Of a stretch of DNA of 52,812 nucleotides, positions 1-11,140 are shown one piece after another. Position 1 is the stretch's first letter. Every line of letters begins with the position of its first letter. Source of the stretch: Martensiomyces pterosporus (taxonomy: Eukaryota; Kickxellomycota; Kickxellomycetes; Kickxellales; Kickxellaceae); the NCBI GenBank assembly GCA_025201845.1, contig MU603988.1:1-52812 (forward strand), given 5' to 3'. Position numbers and translations under genes: made by a program. The notes beneath the pieces are model-generated. The model was not told the origin of the DNA. It saw only the letters and a program-made list of their open reading frames with translations, and made no database searches.

Positions 1-297
1 CCCATGTTGCTAGGTTGGCAACGAGGGGTCACAACAACAACCAGGCAATTTTGTTCACGGGCTCCCCTGGATGGCATAGGTTTTCATGCGCAAGGGTTAT
101 CTCTCACGGATGTCTTCTGGGTAGCTGTGAGGGGCAGCATGTGTTTGCTTGGTTTCTTTTCGCTCAGGCAGCATGGTTTCTTGTGCTTCTTAGCTGACCC
201 CGCTATGGGGGCTCTTCTAGTTTCTTGGCTCAGAGTTAGGTTTGCTGGAAATACATAGGCTCCATCATCACCACTAGCTTTGTCGCCTAGCGTATGA

Positions 298-537
298 ATT
301 CGCGTAGCCAGGATCGCTGTCAACGGCACTCCTGATTCAGGTGCCATTGCTCAAACCACCAAGGGAAGCGCTGGCCATGTTTCCTGGGTTGTTAGGGTCT
401 CGAGTGAGGCTGTAGCCATCGAGGAGTACAGTTGGAGCAACTCCAAGAGCTACAGCACCCACACCGTTCCCAAGAGCTTGTTCAGCTACACCCACCTCAA
501 ATGTCTACACACTCTTGATGCTTTCGCAATGGTATAG
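298..537 (+). CDS. Possible 3' terminal exon of an unidentified gene
   Basis: An open frame of 79 codons ends in TAG at 535-537 and starts right after an in-frame TGA, with no useful ATG. The translation is protein-like (IAVNGTPDSGAIAQ..., then SAGHVSWVVRVSSEAVAIEE) and rich in Ser, Thr and Val. Acceptor-like AG dinucleotides lie at 306-307 and 310-311, so it could be the last exon of a spliced gene whose upstream part runs off the left edge or lies in 1-290. An AATAAA lies 20 bases after the stop, on the same strand. I do not recognise the family. It could equally be a decayed fragment. Confidence 0.3.
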   Translation: MRVARIAVNGTPDSGAIAQTTKGSAGHVSWVVRVSSEAVAIEEYSWSNSKSYSTHTVPKSLFSYTHLKCLHTLDAFAMV

Positions 538-556
538 ACATTTGGTTGGTGGTAAT

Positions 557-562
557 AATAAA
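557..562 (+). terminator. AATAAA polyadenylation-type signal
   Basis: A canonical AATAAA hexamer lies 20 bases downstream of the TAG that closes the 298-537 frame. It has the right strand and distance to serve a transcript ending there. The SLA1 stop codon is only 65 bases away on the other strand, so the two transcripts would converge. Confidence 0.3.
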
Positions 563-626
563 ATGATGTATTAAGGCACTTGAAAGAGGGAAGAAACAGT
601 CAATAGAACCAAGAAAAGAAATACGT

Positions 627-3600
627 TTAATGCCATTGCATCTGGTTGCCAAACCCGCCCATGCTACTCTGGTTGTTCAAGAATCCGCCAGTCTGGTTAG
701 GGTTGAACATTTGTTGCTGTTGCTGCTGTGGCAGATTCATCATCTGGTTCTGGAACACGTTCGGCTGCTGCTGCTGCTGCTGCTGCTGCTGGTTGATGGT
801 CGGGTTGTTCATGGCGAAGATGCCCGTGGGGCCGCTGGGACGAGATCCCATCGCTTGCTGCTGCTGGTTGTTCATAGAGTACACTGGAGTGGAGGATATC
901 ATGCTGGTGTTCGTGAACTGAGAGGACGGGATGCCAGCAGGCTGGGGCAGCTGAGACGTACCACTCAGAATGCTTGGTGCGTGTGGGTTAACAGACTTGA
1001 ACAGATCGTACTTGGAAGCCTGGCTTTGTTGAGCCTGGTTACCAAGAGGCGATGCGGTGGACTGGATGCCGCGCTGCTGGCTCATGAACTGGCCCATCTG
1101 ATTCGGCATATTCATTTGACCCATCTGGCCAAGCTGTCCCAGTTGGCTAGACTGCTGGCTGATCTGGCTAAATTGGGTCGCCTGGTTCATCTGATTCATC
1201 TGGTTGCCCTGGTTGCCCTGGGTTCCAAATGAATTGAAGCTGGTTACGCTCTGGGTCGCAGCTGCATTGACGCCAGAGTAACTGGGCATCATGCTAGCGG
1301 CTGGCTTGCTCGTAAAGGTACCCAAGTTGGGAGTGGATCCAGCGATTGCATGGTTGGAGAATATGCTACCTGTAGCTGGAGGCACGAGTCCTGTAGTCGA
1401 TGAGCTGGCTGCTGGAAGATTGGCAATGCCCTGAGCAGATGAGAACATGCCCACAGAGGACACCGGAGTGAGTCCAGCATACTGCTGGCGCTGGGAAATC
1501 GACTGCTGCTGCTGCTGCTGGAATTGCGTATTCGACGTCTGCATATTCGACGTCTGCAGATTTGAAGTCTGCAGATTGAGGGGCTTGCTAGTCTGTGAAG
1601 GCACAAGCGGGGGTGGGAGTCTGCTGGAAAGAGGAACGCTCTGCACAGTTTGTTGCTGGTGAAGTGGTTGCTGGTGAATGGAGCCCATGCCCGACATTGA
1701 GGAACCCAGAGAGGTGACACTCTGACTCATCAGGGATACTTGCGGCTGAATGGTCTGCTGCTGGGCCGGGATACCTGCCGACGAAGCGGAGCGGTTGTGA
1801 GCCATGTTTCCGGCAGCAATGTTTCCACGTACCTGCGACGCCATCTGCTGCATTTTCAAAAGCTGCTCCTGCTGCGACTTTAGCATATCCACTTGGTGCT
1901 TCAAGGCGTTGGCCTGGCGCTGCTGTTCCAGCTTCTCCCTTTCTTCCTTCAGCTGCTTCAGCTGTGCCTCGACCTTTTGCGTCTGCTGCAGTTGCAATAG
2001 TTGATGCTGCTGCTGCTGGAGGAACATTGCCTGCTTGCGGATTTCTTCCTGCTGCTGCTTGATGCGAACCTCTTGGGCAGATAGTTCCTTCGCCTTGGCC
2101 ATCGCCAGCTGCTCCAGCCGTTCAACCTGCGCATTGTTGCCACTTGCAGCAGCAGCTGCCATGGCATTCGTTGTCAGTCCACCAATACCAGGTGCTGTGT
2201 TCTGAGGTGTGCTCGTAGATGGCGTAGGAATAAGCGGGGTCATACCAACTGTTACATTCTGCTGAGGCTGAGGCTGAGGCTGAGGCTGAGGCTGAACCAG
2301 TTGTTGTTGCTGCTGCTGTTGGGGCTTTGCGGTGGGACGTGCTCGAGGAGGAGGCGGCGACTGAGAGGTCTGCTGCAAGACAGGCTGGGGCGACTTGCTC
2401 ATGCCTACTCCAAACGCATCGTCCAACGCAGTACGGCTAGATGATCTTCCAGCATTAGGTGGCAGGCCACTGGTAGCTGAGCTATTGCCCAGCTTTTGCT
2501 GCGCGGACCGAAGCTGTGCTGGGTTGACTACAGTGCTTGGGTTTCTGGATGCCTTGCGATTTCCCGTGCCCAAGTTCAGTGGCTGCTTAGAATGTGCATG
2601 TTGGTCTGAGCGCTGGTGGCTGGACGACTGACCGGGTGCATCAAGCGAGGTAAATGGGTCTGCTGCATGGCCATGTCTTGGAGGTCCATGCTTATGAGCT
2701 GGCCGCTTGCCCTTGGCAATGTCCTCTTCCTCTTGTTGCAGCCTCCTGGCAAGCACTTCGTCGGATTCAACCTGGTTCTTGATATGTGTCCGACGGTCCA
2801 ACTCGGAATCGATTCCCCATGGGTTGTTTGAAGGACGAGGTTGTGCTGGGCGAGAAATATTGGAAGGTTCCGCGGGTGTAGACCTGGCAGCAGTAGGACT
2901 ACGGGGTTGCTGCTGCTGCTGCTGCTGCGGTGGATGGAAGAAATCGTCCGCCATCGGGTCAACAGGATCCACTGGTAAGCCCTGGTGAATTTGGAAGGCA
3001 CGGTCCAGCCTGATGATGTCATCGGGTTTCACGCCAAGCTGCTGCATACTCTGCGGAGATATCTCTGGGATCGATTTGTCATCCAGCCGCTCAGCAACGA
3101 ACGAAGTGGCATACTTGAGCGCGTTGTCAGCGCTGACACCGCCCTTGAGGGTAAAGAAGTCGAACCAGTCCCAATCGTAGTTGACCATCCGCTTGCCGGG
3201 AGTCTGCTTGGCATTCTCTTGCTGTCTCTGGCGCGCAGTCATGGATTTTGCAGGCTTCTGTGGCTCCGCACCGGTGATATCGTTCACGTACTGCCTGTCG
3301 GCGTCAGAGAACTTTGACAGAGGCACTAGGATCTTTGCGTTGTTTGTCTTGTGCAGGTGCACGCGATCTTCGTTGTCCACAGACAAGAGCTGGGCTTCCA
3401 CGGTGTATGCTCCTGATCTGTCTGTCCATGTGCGCACCATCGCCATATTGGGGCCAGACATAGACTCCTGGCGCTTTCTGAGCACGTTGAGGGGCACGTT
3501 GTCTGAATCAGTGGTCTTTTGGCGACGCAGGTTCGTCCCCGATGACTCGTTCCTGTAGTTGCTTCCTATCACTGGGACAGGTTCCACAGGCTGGGGCTGG

Positions 3601-5312
3601 GGCTGAGGCTGAGGCTGGGGCTGGACGGCAAGATGGGCTTGAGATGCAGCACGCTTAACTGTTTCCGTGCGAGTGGGCAGTGGTGGGGCAGCAAACGCTC
3701 CGGATATGTGGCTCTCCGGTTCCTGAGCAAAAGTAAGCTCTGGCTCTGGTTCTGGCGCTGGCTCTGGCCCACGTTCCAAATACGATGCAGGCACTAGACC
3801 AGTGCGTCCATTAGGAGGGGACAGCTGGACCTGCCACCACTCGGGATCCGATTTATCCAAAACCAGCACACGATCGCCCTCCGAAACAGTGAGCTCCTCG
3901 GGATCATCGCTACTGAAGTCATAGAGGACAAGCGCATGTTCCTGAGAGCTTGAGCTGTGTGTGCTGAGAGCGGCAACTGGAGGCTGGGCTGTTGCTGGAG
4001 ATGGCTGCTCAGAATACGGGGCTGGGGTGTTGTGGCTGTCCTTGGGTGGCAGAGGTGGGGGCGGCGGGGCGTCGCTCAGTGGTCGATCACCAACAAACAT
4101 GCCGCGACGGGCGGCATTAACTGCGTCAGCGATGCGCTCGGCCTCCGTGTTGGATGAGCACAAAAAGTCGAATGCCGCTGGCTCGTACCCGCCAATCTCA
4201 ACATCAAGAATGCTCTTTTTTGAGCTGGACTGGGAGACATCCTTCATCGCATAGCGCTTTGGCGGAATCATGTCGTCGTTGGCATCGATAATAAATGTCT
4301 CGTTGCTGATGCCCAGAGTCACCTTGCGGCCCTTCTTCTTCTTGCCTTCGATGACGTTAAAGTGGGATATGGTGCTGCTGGGCGGTGACAATGAGGCTGC
4401 CTGAGGCTGCTGCTGCTGTGTTGAAGGAGGAGGGGGAGGGGGAGGAGGAGGAGGTGGTGGTGGTGGTGGTGGTGGTGGCGGGGGTGCTGTAGAGCTAGGC
4501 GCAGCCGACTGTGGGCTAGTTCTCAGCGCGTCAGTCGATGCGGGTGGCGGCGGCGGCGGCGGCGGCGGAGGAGGAGGAGGAGGGGGAGGGGGCAGTGCTG
4601 GCTGAGGAACAGGCACTGGCGGGATCGCAGCCTTGGGCGAGGGCGGTCTCTCTGCAGCACTGGCAGACCCAGCGACCTCATGCTCATCTGCAATGGACCG
4701 GCCCTGAGCAGTCTCAGATAAGGTTCCTACATACGATTTGGGAATAAACCCGAATCCACCGCTGGTCCGAGCCATGTACCAGTCAGGGTCATCATCCTCG
4801 ATGATCTGTATGTCCTCGTCTTCCTCCAGCGTCGTCTCCTCATCCTGCGTTGGCTCATAGTCATACAGTGCCCTCGCATTCGCAATAGGCTCGAGCTACA
4901 AAGTGCACACACGAAGGAAAGAGAAGAAAAAAGTAGGGGTTTGTGTTTCCAGAGAGACCCCGGAGCTATCAATCAGCTGCTCGAGCTCACTGATAAGGGC
5001 GTCGTGTGTATGGCGCCCTTTATATACCACAATGTGCATCACACACAGTATATGCGTGGCGGAGGAGTCTTCATTAGCTAGAGATGAATGCAAGGAGCGT
5101 TGCTCTGCATTACTTACAATTTCGGTGTGATTTGCTGGAACCAGACCAACCTCGTCGGGGTCGTCAATGTGGTTGGGTTTCCGCTTTGCCTGGAGCCAGT
5201 CTGGGTCGTCGCTATTAAGAATGTACAAGACATCGCCCTCATTCAGCGTCAGCTCGTCGCCATCAGCCGCCTCGTACGCATAAATCGCACGGCGCACTTC
5301 AACAAGCGGCAT
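627..5312 (-). CDS. SLA1: Actin patch/endocytic adaptor Sla1
   Basis: Complement of exon 1 (5312-5118) and exon 2 (4895-627). The 222-nt intron has a GTAAGT donor and a TTTGTAG acceptor, phase 0, and gives 1487 aa. Domains: tandem SH3 at about 5-65 and 71-125; long polyproline tracts (about 165-225) that could bind profilin or SH3 domains; a basic PH-like stretch near 245-335; a third SH3 at 386-443 (ALVLYDF...WWQVQL); the Sla1 homology domain SHD1 (about 551-610), which binds NPFxD cargo in the family; the SAM-like SHD2 (about 636-705); then a Gln/Asn-rich low-complexity tail with TG motifs. This order is diagnostic of Sla1, which links cargo, clathrin and Las17/WASP at cortical patches. The intron falls between the first two SH3 domains. 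It is head-to-head with ABP1. Confidence 0.93.
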
Positions 5313-5921
5313 GCTGGCGGGACGGAGGCAGGAGAAAGTAAACAGAAAGACTTGTCACGAGTTCCAAAAAAAGAAAAGCAAGTAAAGGCCGTTGCGTTGG
5401 TAAAGCCAAAAGGCGCAATCAGAAAGCAAGATAGTGAAGCATAAGGTCTAAAGGCGGTAAAACTGGGAAGAGCTGGGAAAAAAAGGAGGCAGCGGGTGAA
5501 ACAGACTTTATGGCGGTTGGGTAGTAGCAACAACACACGCAAACAGCTGAGCGAAGGCGAGAGTCACCAGGTGCGAGCAGGCGGGCAGGGGGGGGCAGTG
5601 GGCGGGGGAAGGGAGGCGGAGAGTAATGATTCGCTTGCCTCCTTTCCCATGCTGCAGGGTTAGGGACCAGCACCGCGCTTTCGTTCCTGTGTGCAAGCAT
5701 GCTCGCCGTCGCTGGCTCTTCTCCTTTTGCTTCAGCTTCCATCATCTCTCATTGCCCAGCGGACATTTGTCTTCAACAAGCGCTGGTTGCCATTTTTTAA
5801 GAAAGCGCTCTCCACACCATCGAATCAGTTTTTCCCCTTCTTCCTACAAACACACGTTCAACCAGCAGCTATTGGCATCTCGGGACCCAAACCAGCGACA
5901 ATACAACACCCCTAGCAGCCT
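5313..5921. promoter_or_regulatory. Shared divergent promoter of SLA1 and ABP1
   Basis: This 609-bp gap separates the start codons of two actin-patch genes. It is purine-rich on the SLA1 side and pyrimidine-rich near the ABP1 start, the leader composition seen before many genes here. A GCCATTTT element lies at 5789-5796; similar elements recur in other intergenic regions of the window. No TATA box was recognised. Confidence 0.55.
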
Positions 5922-8624
5922 ATGGCCAACAACCTCGACCTCTCGGCACATGCCAGCGAGATAGCGTCCACGCACCAGCGGATTCTTGACAGCGACCCCA
6001 GCATCTCCTGGGCAGTCTACGGGTTCGACCGCGGAGGCAACACACTCAATGTGCAGTCTCAGGGCAGCGACGGGCTCGAAGAGCTGGCGGACGAGTTCGA
6101 CAACGGCAAAATCCAATATGCCTTTGCGCGCGTGCAGGACCCCAACAGCAAGCTGCCCAAGTTTGTGTTCATCTCCTGGTGCGGCCAGGGAGTGCCCGTG
6201 TTCCGCAAGGGGCTGGTGGGCTCTCAAGTCAGCGAGGTGCAGCAGGTGCTTAGCGGCTACCACGTTGCGATTACCGCTCGTTCGGAGGAAGACGTGCAGC
6301 CAGACGAAGTCATGGAGCGGGTGGAGAGGAGCTCGGGAGCTCAGTACTCGTACCACACGCAGCCAAGACGCCAAGCCGCTGCGACTGCGCCTACCCCAGC
6401 TGCCAAGCCTGCATTCGGCGGCACCGGCACCTTTAGAAAGGGCGCGTCGTACGGAGCGCCGGCCGTGACAAAGAGCGCAGCCTGGGGCTCTGTGCAGACA
6501 GCAGCAGCAGCACCGCAGCCGCCAGCAGCGCCTGCGCCAAAGCCCGCCTACACCAAGCCAGCACCCACCGCGCCCAAACCCACTTCTGCCGCGCCTGGCG
6601 CACCGGTAATCGGCGGCTCGAAGCCATTGTTTGGCGGCAGCTCCTCGAGCGGCCGCCCGGTATCCTCGTTCTTTGGTGCACGCAATACGTCAACGGCCGC
6701 TGCACCTACTACTGCTTCTTCTTCAACACCAACGCCTGGCCTCCGGGCAACGGCTCCCGAGACCCCCTCTCAAGAGGCACCGCGCCCAGCTGGACCTCCT
6801 CCATCTGCTTACAAGACCCAGCAAGAGGAGCGCCAGACAGAGCTTGAGGCCCTGCGGAGAGGCAGCCGCGGCCAATCGCCAGCCAGTGCATCGTTTGGAG
6901 GCGCAAGCAGCTCTCGGGGAGCCACGCCAACAGCACCTGCATCTCGGCACAGCGGCAGCAGTGCCAGCGAGCCATCGGCAGCGTTTACGCAGGCAGACCA
7001 GACGAAGAGCGAGCTGGAGATGCTGCGCAACCGCCGCCTGCTGAACTCGGACCTCGGCGCCTCGTCGAACCAGTCGGCGGCTGAGGCAGAGATCAATGAG
7101 CGGAAGAGCGAGCTGGAGGCGATTAGGCGTGCACGCAGTGGGTCGCAGTCGTCACTCACATCGACTCAGCGCTCGCAACCCACGCCTCCTGTCCCGTCTT
7201 GGAAGCAGCAGGAGCAGCGGCAGGAGGAAGAGCGCCGCATGCGCCAGCAGCAGGAGGAGGAAGAGCAGCGTAGACGCCGCCAGCAGCAAGAAGAGGAGGA
7301 AAAGGCAGAGGAGGCCAGACGCAGGCAAGAGCTTGAGGCTGCTGAGGAGCAGCGCAGGCGCGAGGAGCAGCAGAAGGCCGAGGATGACGACAGACTTCGG
7401 CGCCAGCAGCAGCAGCAGCAGCAGCAGCAGGAGCGGAAGCAAAGGGAGGCAGAGGAGGCCAGGCGCAGGGAGGAGGAGGCTCAAGCGGCTGAGGCTGAGC
7501 GCCAGCGCCAGGCATCGGCCTCCCAGCCTGCGTCGAGAGGACTGACTGCCCGTGCGATCTACAACTACGAGGCCGAGGCCGAAGACGAGCTGGCGTTCTC
7601 GAAGGGCGACATCATCTACAGCATCGACCAGCTGGACCCTGGATGGTGGGCTGGCGAGAGCGAGGATGGGTCGCGCCAGGGCGTGTTCCCGGCCAACTTT
7701 GTTGAGCTCATTGAGTCTGCGCCATCGGCCCCATCCGCGCCGGCACCTCTGCGTGTTCCACCAGCACCGCCGGCACCAGCACCTCCGCCGGCAGCACCAG
7801 CACCTCCGCCGGCAGCACCAGCACCTCCCCCGATGGCTCCGCCAGCACCTCCCCCGATGGCTCCGCCAGCACCACCAGTGGCACCACCGGCACCAGTGGC
7901 ACCACCGGCCCCACGGCCACCCATGCCGCCAATGAACTGCCCGCCGCCACCGAGGCCAGTAGCACCAGCATCAGCGCCAGCACCGCCGGCACCGCCCCCA
8001 GCAGCACCGGCACCGCCTCCAATGGCGCCAGCACTGCCAGCGATGCCTCCTCGTGCGCCAGCACCCCCTCCAGCGGCACCGCCAGCTCCATATGCGCCCG
8101 CCCCAGGCGCAAGCTATGCGCCACCCCCTCCAGCTCCTGGGCAATACAACCCCCCGCCGCCGGCACCTGCTCCGCCGCCAATGGCGCCGCAGCCACCTGT
8201 TCCACCGCCAGTGGCACTGCCAGCTCCTGTTCCGCCGCCAATGGCACCCGCGTTGCCCCCTCGTTCGTCGCCAGCACCCAGCGCACCGCCAGCCCCGCCA
8301 CTGCCCCCACGTGGTGGCCCGCCACAGGCACCACCCGCGCCACCCGCACCAGCAGCGCCAGCAGCACCGGCACTGCCTCCCCGTGCACCGCCAGCACCAG
8401 CAGCGCCCGCACCCCCTCCGCCAGCGCCTGCTCAGGAGGACCTGGGCGAGCACTACGCTACCGCGGTCTACGACTACGAGGCGGCTGAGGAGGGCGAGGT
8501 GTCGTTTGCTGCTGGCGAGCGGATCACGCACATTGACTTCCCCTCGGACGAGTGGTGGGAGGGCGCCAACAAGCACGGCCAGTACGGCCTGTTCCCCGCC
8601 AACTACGTCGAGCTCGAAAAGTAG
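5922..8624 (+). CDS. ABP1: Actin-binding protein Abp1 (ADF-H plus two SH3)
   Basis: Intronless, 900 aa. Residues 1-135 form an ADF/cofilin-homology domain (SISWAVYGFD, FVFISWCGQG) that binds F-actin. Residues 390-535 are a Glu/Arg/Gln-rich, probably helical segment. SH3-1 is at about 543-600 (ARAIYNYEAEAEDELAFSKG) and SH3-2 at about 843-899 (ATAVYDYEAAEEGEVSFAAG), separated by about 230 residues of Pro/Ala repeats. Two SH3 domains match S. pombe App1 rather than S. cerevisiae Abp1, which has one. In the family Abp1 activates Arp2/3 and recruits Sjl2, Ark1 and Prk1 to endocytic patches. A short ELExxR motif occurs three times between residues about 300 and 405. It is divergently transcribed from SLA1. 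Confidence 0.93.
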   Translation: MANNLDLSAHASEIASTHQRILDSDPSISWAVYGFDRGGNTLNVQSQGSDGLEELADEFDNGKIQYAFARVQDPNSKLPKFVFISWCGQGVPVFRKGLVGSQVSEVQQVLSGYHVAITARSEEDVQPDEVMERVERSSGAQYSYHTQPRRQAAATAPTPAAKPAFGGTGTFRKGASYGAPAVTKSAAWGSVQTAAAAPQPPAAPAPKPAYTKPAPTAPKPTSAAPGAPVIGGSKPLFGGSSSSGRPVSSFFGARNTSTAAAPTTASSSTPTPGLRATAPETPSQEAPRPAGPPPSAYKTQQEERQTELEALRRGSRGQSPASASFGGASSSRGATPTAPASRHSGSSASEPSAAFTQADQTKSELEMLRNRRLLNSDLGASSNQSAAEAEINERKSELEAIRRARSGSQSSLTSTQRSQPTPPVPSWKQQEQRQEEERRMRQQQEEEEQRRRRQQQEEEEKAEEARRRQELEAAEEQRRREEQQKAEDDDRLRRQQQQQQQQQERKQREAEEARRREEEAQAAEAERQRQASASQPASRGLTARAIYNYEAEAEDELAFSKGDIIYSIDQLDPGWWAGESEDGSRQGVFPANFVELIESAPSAPSAPAPLRVPPAPPAPAPPPAAPAPPPAAPAPPPMAPPAPPPMAPPAPPVAPPAPVAPPAPRPPMPPMNCPPPPRPVAPASAPAPPAPPPAAPAPPPMAPALPAMPPRAPAPPPAAPPAPYAPAPGASYAPPPPAPGQYNPPPPAPAPPPMAPQPPVPPPVALPAPVPPPMAPALPPRSSPAPSAPPAPPLPPRGGPPQAPPAPPAPAAPAAPALPPRAPPAPAAPAPPPPAPAQEDLGEHYATAVYDYEAAEEGEVSFAAGERITHIDFPSDEWWEGANKHGQYGLFPANYVELEK

Positions 8625-8806
8625 AGCGCCGCCAACCCAACCCAACCCACATGTAGGCTTTCTTGCATTTGCGCCGTGTAGTGGAGACTGTTAGAAGGGC
8701 CTTTGTTTGAAGACACCAAAGACGAGAAAGAATGAATGGAAGAAAGGAATGAAAAAGTGACTGCAAAAGGACGAGGCTTGACAGGGCAGGGGAGACGGGC
8801 CACGGC

Positions 8807-11140
8807 TTACTTCTGGAAGTGTAGGTCGTACGAGGGGAGCCACTTCCTGCTTGCAATGCCCTCGGGCGTGAGGCTGGCGGTGCCGTAGGTGATCGGCGCA
8901 AAGAAGACAAAGACGGCAGCCTGCGCAGCAACCACGGCCACAAAGATGACGGCTGCGGCGGACGACGGGAGCAGGGCGCGGGCCTTGTCTGTCCAGCGGC
9001 GGAGCGCGAATCTCTGGTACTCGGGGAAGCAGAAGAACTGGAAGCAGGCGCCCAGCATCATGTACGCAAAGATCGACGCTGGCAGGTAGTGGTGCAGGAA
9101 GAGGGAGCGGCCCATCAGGAAGAACGGGAAGTAGTGGATGAACCACGCAAACGCGATGAACCCAGTGGACCGCGCCATGTGGCGGCGGACCACGCCGTCG
9201 ACAACCTCGATGTTTCTGCGGTCAAACAGCTCCAGCCCAACCATGGCCACCACGTACGCAAACAGGGCGCAGTCGGAGAGCCACCAGCCAAGCGGGTTTC
9301 CAAGCAGGTAGATCTGCTTCTTGTCAGTCGAGTTCGTCCAGAACGAGATGCCGCGCGTCAGCAGCGGCCAGGTGATCGGCTCCGACTGGAACGGGTGCAC
9401 AGAGGTGAGTGCGTTGTTGTGCTTGATCATCAGGCCCTGGAGCTCGGCGTACTTGGCGAAGAATCCCAGGCGGGGCACCTTCTTCAGCGCCTCCTGGTCC
9501 TCGTCGCTGTCCGTGTGCCCGCGGATCTCGGCAACGGTCCAGATGTTGGTCTTCTCCTCGGGCTTCTTGTTGCCGTTGATCTCCTGGTGGCCATGTCCCC
9601 ACTCGGGCAGCTTCTTTCCGTGGGTCCACATGCCGACGCCGTACTTGTGGCTGACAACGCGCATAAACGAGGACGTGGTCTTGAGCACCGTGGTGTTGGA
9701 GTTTGCGCCGTCGATCTTGATCTGCCACACCGAGTCCTCGAACGCTTCGGTGTCGTTGAGCGCAATGGTGGTGAACTCCATGTTCGTCGCTGTGAGGGGA
9801 GACGCGACGTCGTGGGTGCGGAGGTTGGTGTGGGTGTCGGCGTGCTCGATCTGCACCAGGTCGGTGTTGTGCACCACCCACCTGTCCAGGTCCTCCTTGG
9901 GGATCTCCTCGCCCGCCTGGCGCCTGGCAACAAACTCGGCGAACGCCTCGTAGTCTCTGGTCGGCTTGATCACCCAGTAGCTCGAGTTCGAGTAGTCCGG
10001 GGACCCGGTGACCTGCTGGCCCTGGCTGCTGACTCTCTGGTCCTCGTAGCGCAGAGGATAGCGAGCAGCGGTCGAGTCCAGGTAGACGCCCGAGTCGCGG
10101 TGCTTGAACAGGACCTGGTCGCCATAGTGCACGTCAAACGACGACTTTGTCATCGGGTTGTCAATCAGCTGCATCTGGAACTCGGACGAGTGGTAGGCAT
10201 CGCCGGGACCCGTGTGCGTGAGAACAGCAAAGTGGACATAGAAGAATCCCAGGTAGAGCACAAAGGGCACCGCGATGAGGGCAAGCGCGCGCGCAACAAA
10301 GTGGCGAGCAAACTGCGCCATCGTGGTTCCGCGGCGGATGTCGATGATGCGCCAGAGGTCATAGAGCACAGCCACGCCGATAAGCGTGATGGTGAACAGG
10401 CCAACAAGCTTGCAGGAGACCACGCACCCGAGCATGGCACCGGTGCTCAGAAGCCACGTCCACCACTGCGTGCTGAACGCCTTGTACCTGAGCTTGAAGA
10501 ACTTGATGTACGAGTAGACGGCAGCCAGCATGAAGAAAATCATGATGTTGTCAAGAAGAATGAGCCTTCCCTGGGTAACCAGCGCGTTGTCGAATGTGAC
10601 CAGAAGGGCGGCCAGAAGCGATGCAACGACGGAGTATCCGGACTCAGCCATGATCATATAGACGAGGAGCGGCAGCGCAAAGCCAAAGATCGCCACCCAC
10701 CCACGGAGCATGATGTAGGGAACGCCGTTCGAGACATACTCCATCCCAATCTTCTCGAACAGAAAGTGCCCGTCATACCCAATCAGCCAGCCGCCAAGCG
10801 CGATGAGCATCTTTGCCAGCGGCGGATGCACATCAAAGTAGTACTGTCGCCGGAGATAGTAGCTCGCGAACTTGCCAAAGTGCACCTCATCGAAGACCAC
10901 CTGTGCTGGGTCCCAGATCTTCCAGTACCTGGTCAGAAACGACAGCAGGGTGACGGCGGCGAATGCGTACTTGGACGAGTTCCTGACCAGCGAGCTGGTG
11001 CTTCGGGTGCTGATGCCCCGCTCTCCTGCACTAACGGCAGGGTCGACAACGGCAACGCCGTGGTGGCCTTTGGCTGGCTGCTGGGCCCCAGCTGCATCCT
11101 TGCCAGGGCGCTTCTTTACCTGCGCCTCATCAACGCTCAT
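8807..11140 (-). CDS. PMT4: Protein O-mannosyltransferase, PMT4-type
   Basis: 777 aa from the ATG at 11138-11140. The open frame continues upstream, but the upstream translation is only a Ser/Phe/Pro-rich reading of the pyrimidine-rich leader. The family transfers mannose from dolichyl-phosphate-mannose to Ser/Thr of secretory proteins in the ER. The luminal loop-1 catalytic Asp-Glu is present (VVFDEVHFGKFASYYL, D84-E85), followed by the conserved DVHPPLAKML. A MIR domain spans about 320-510, and multiple membrane helices lie on both sides. FGKFASYYL, the MIR phrase YPLRYEDQRVSSQGQQVTG and THDVASPLTATN are closer to Pmt4 than to Pmt1 or Pmt2, as I remember those families. The PMT fold is certain; the subfamily is likely. 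Confidence 0.88.
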   Translation of the reverse strand: MSVDEAQVKKRPGKDAAGAQQPAKGHHGVAVVDPAVSAGERGISTRSTSSLVRNSSKYAFAAVTLLSFLTRYWKIWDPAQVVFDEVHFGKFASYYLRRQYYFDVHPPLAKMLIALGGWLIGYDGHFLFEKIGMEYVSNGVPYIMLRGWVAIFGFALPLLVYMIMAESGYSVVASLLAALLVTFDNALVTQGRLILLDNIMIFFMLAAVYSYIKFFKLRYKAFSTQWWTWLLSTGAMLGCVVSCKLVGLFTITLIGVAVLYDLWRIIDIRRGTTMAQFARHFVARALALIAVPFVLYLGFFYVHFAVLTHTGPGDAYHSSEFQMQLIDNPMTKSSFDVHYGDQVLFKHRDSGVYLDSTAARYPLRYEDQRVSSQGQQVTGSPDYSNSSYWVIKPTRDYEAFAEFVARRQAGEEIPKEDLDRWVVHNTDLVQIEHADTHTNLRTHDVASPLTATNMEFTTIALNDTEAFEDSVWQIKIDGANSNTTVLKTTSSFMRVVSHKYGVGMWTHGKKLPEWGHGHQEINGNKKPEEKTNIWTVAEIRGHTDSDEDQEALKKVPRLGFFAKYAELQGLMIKHNNALTSVHPFQSEPITWPLLTRGISFWTNSTDKKQIYLLGNPLGWWLSDCALFAYVVAMVGLELFDRRNIEVVDGVVRRHMARSTGFIAFAWFIHYFPFFLMGRSLFLHHYLPASIFAYMMLGACFQFFCFPEYQRFALRRWTDKARALLPSSAAAVIFVAVVAAQAAVFVFFAPITYGTASLTPEGIASRKWLPSYDLHFQK

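Noticed and set aside
4430..4600. GGT/GGA triplet runs as a possible expansion locus or regulatory repeat
   Set aside because: They encode the polyproline tracts normal for Sla1.
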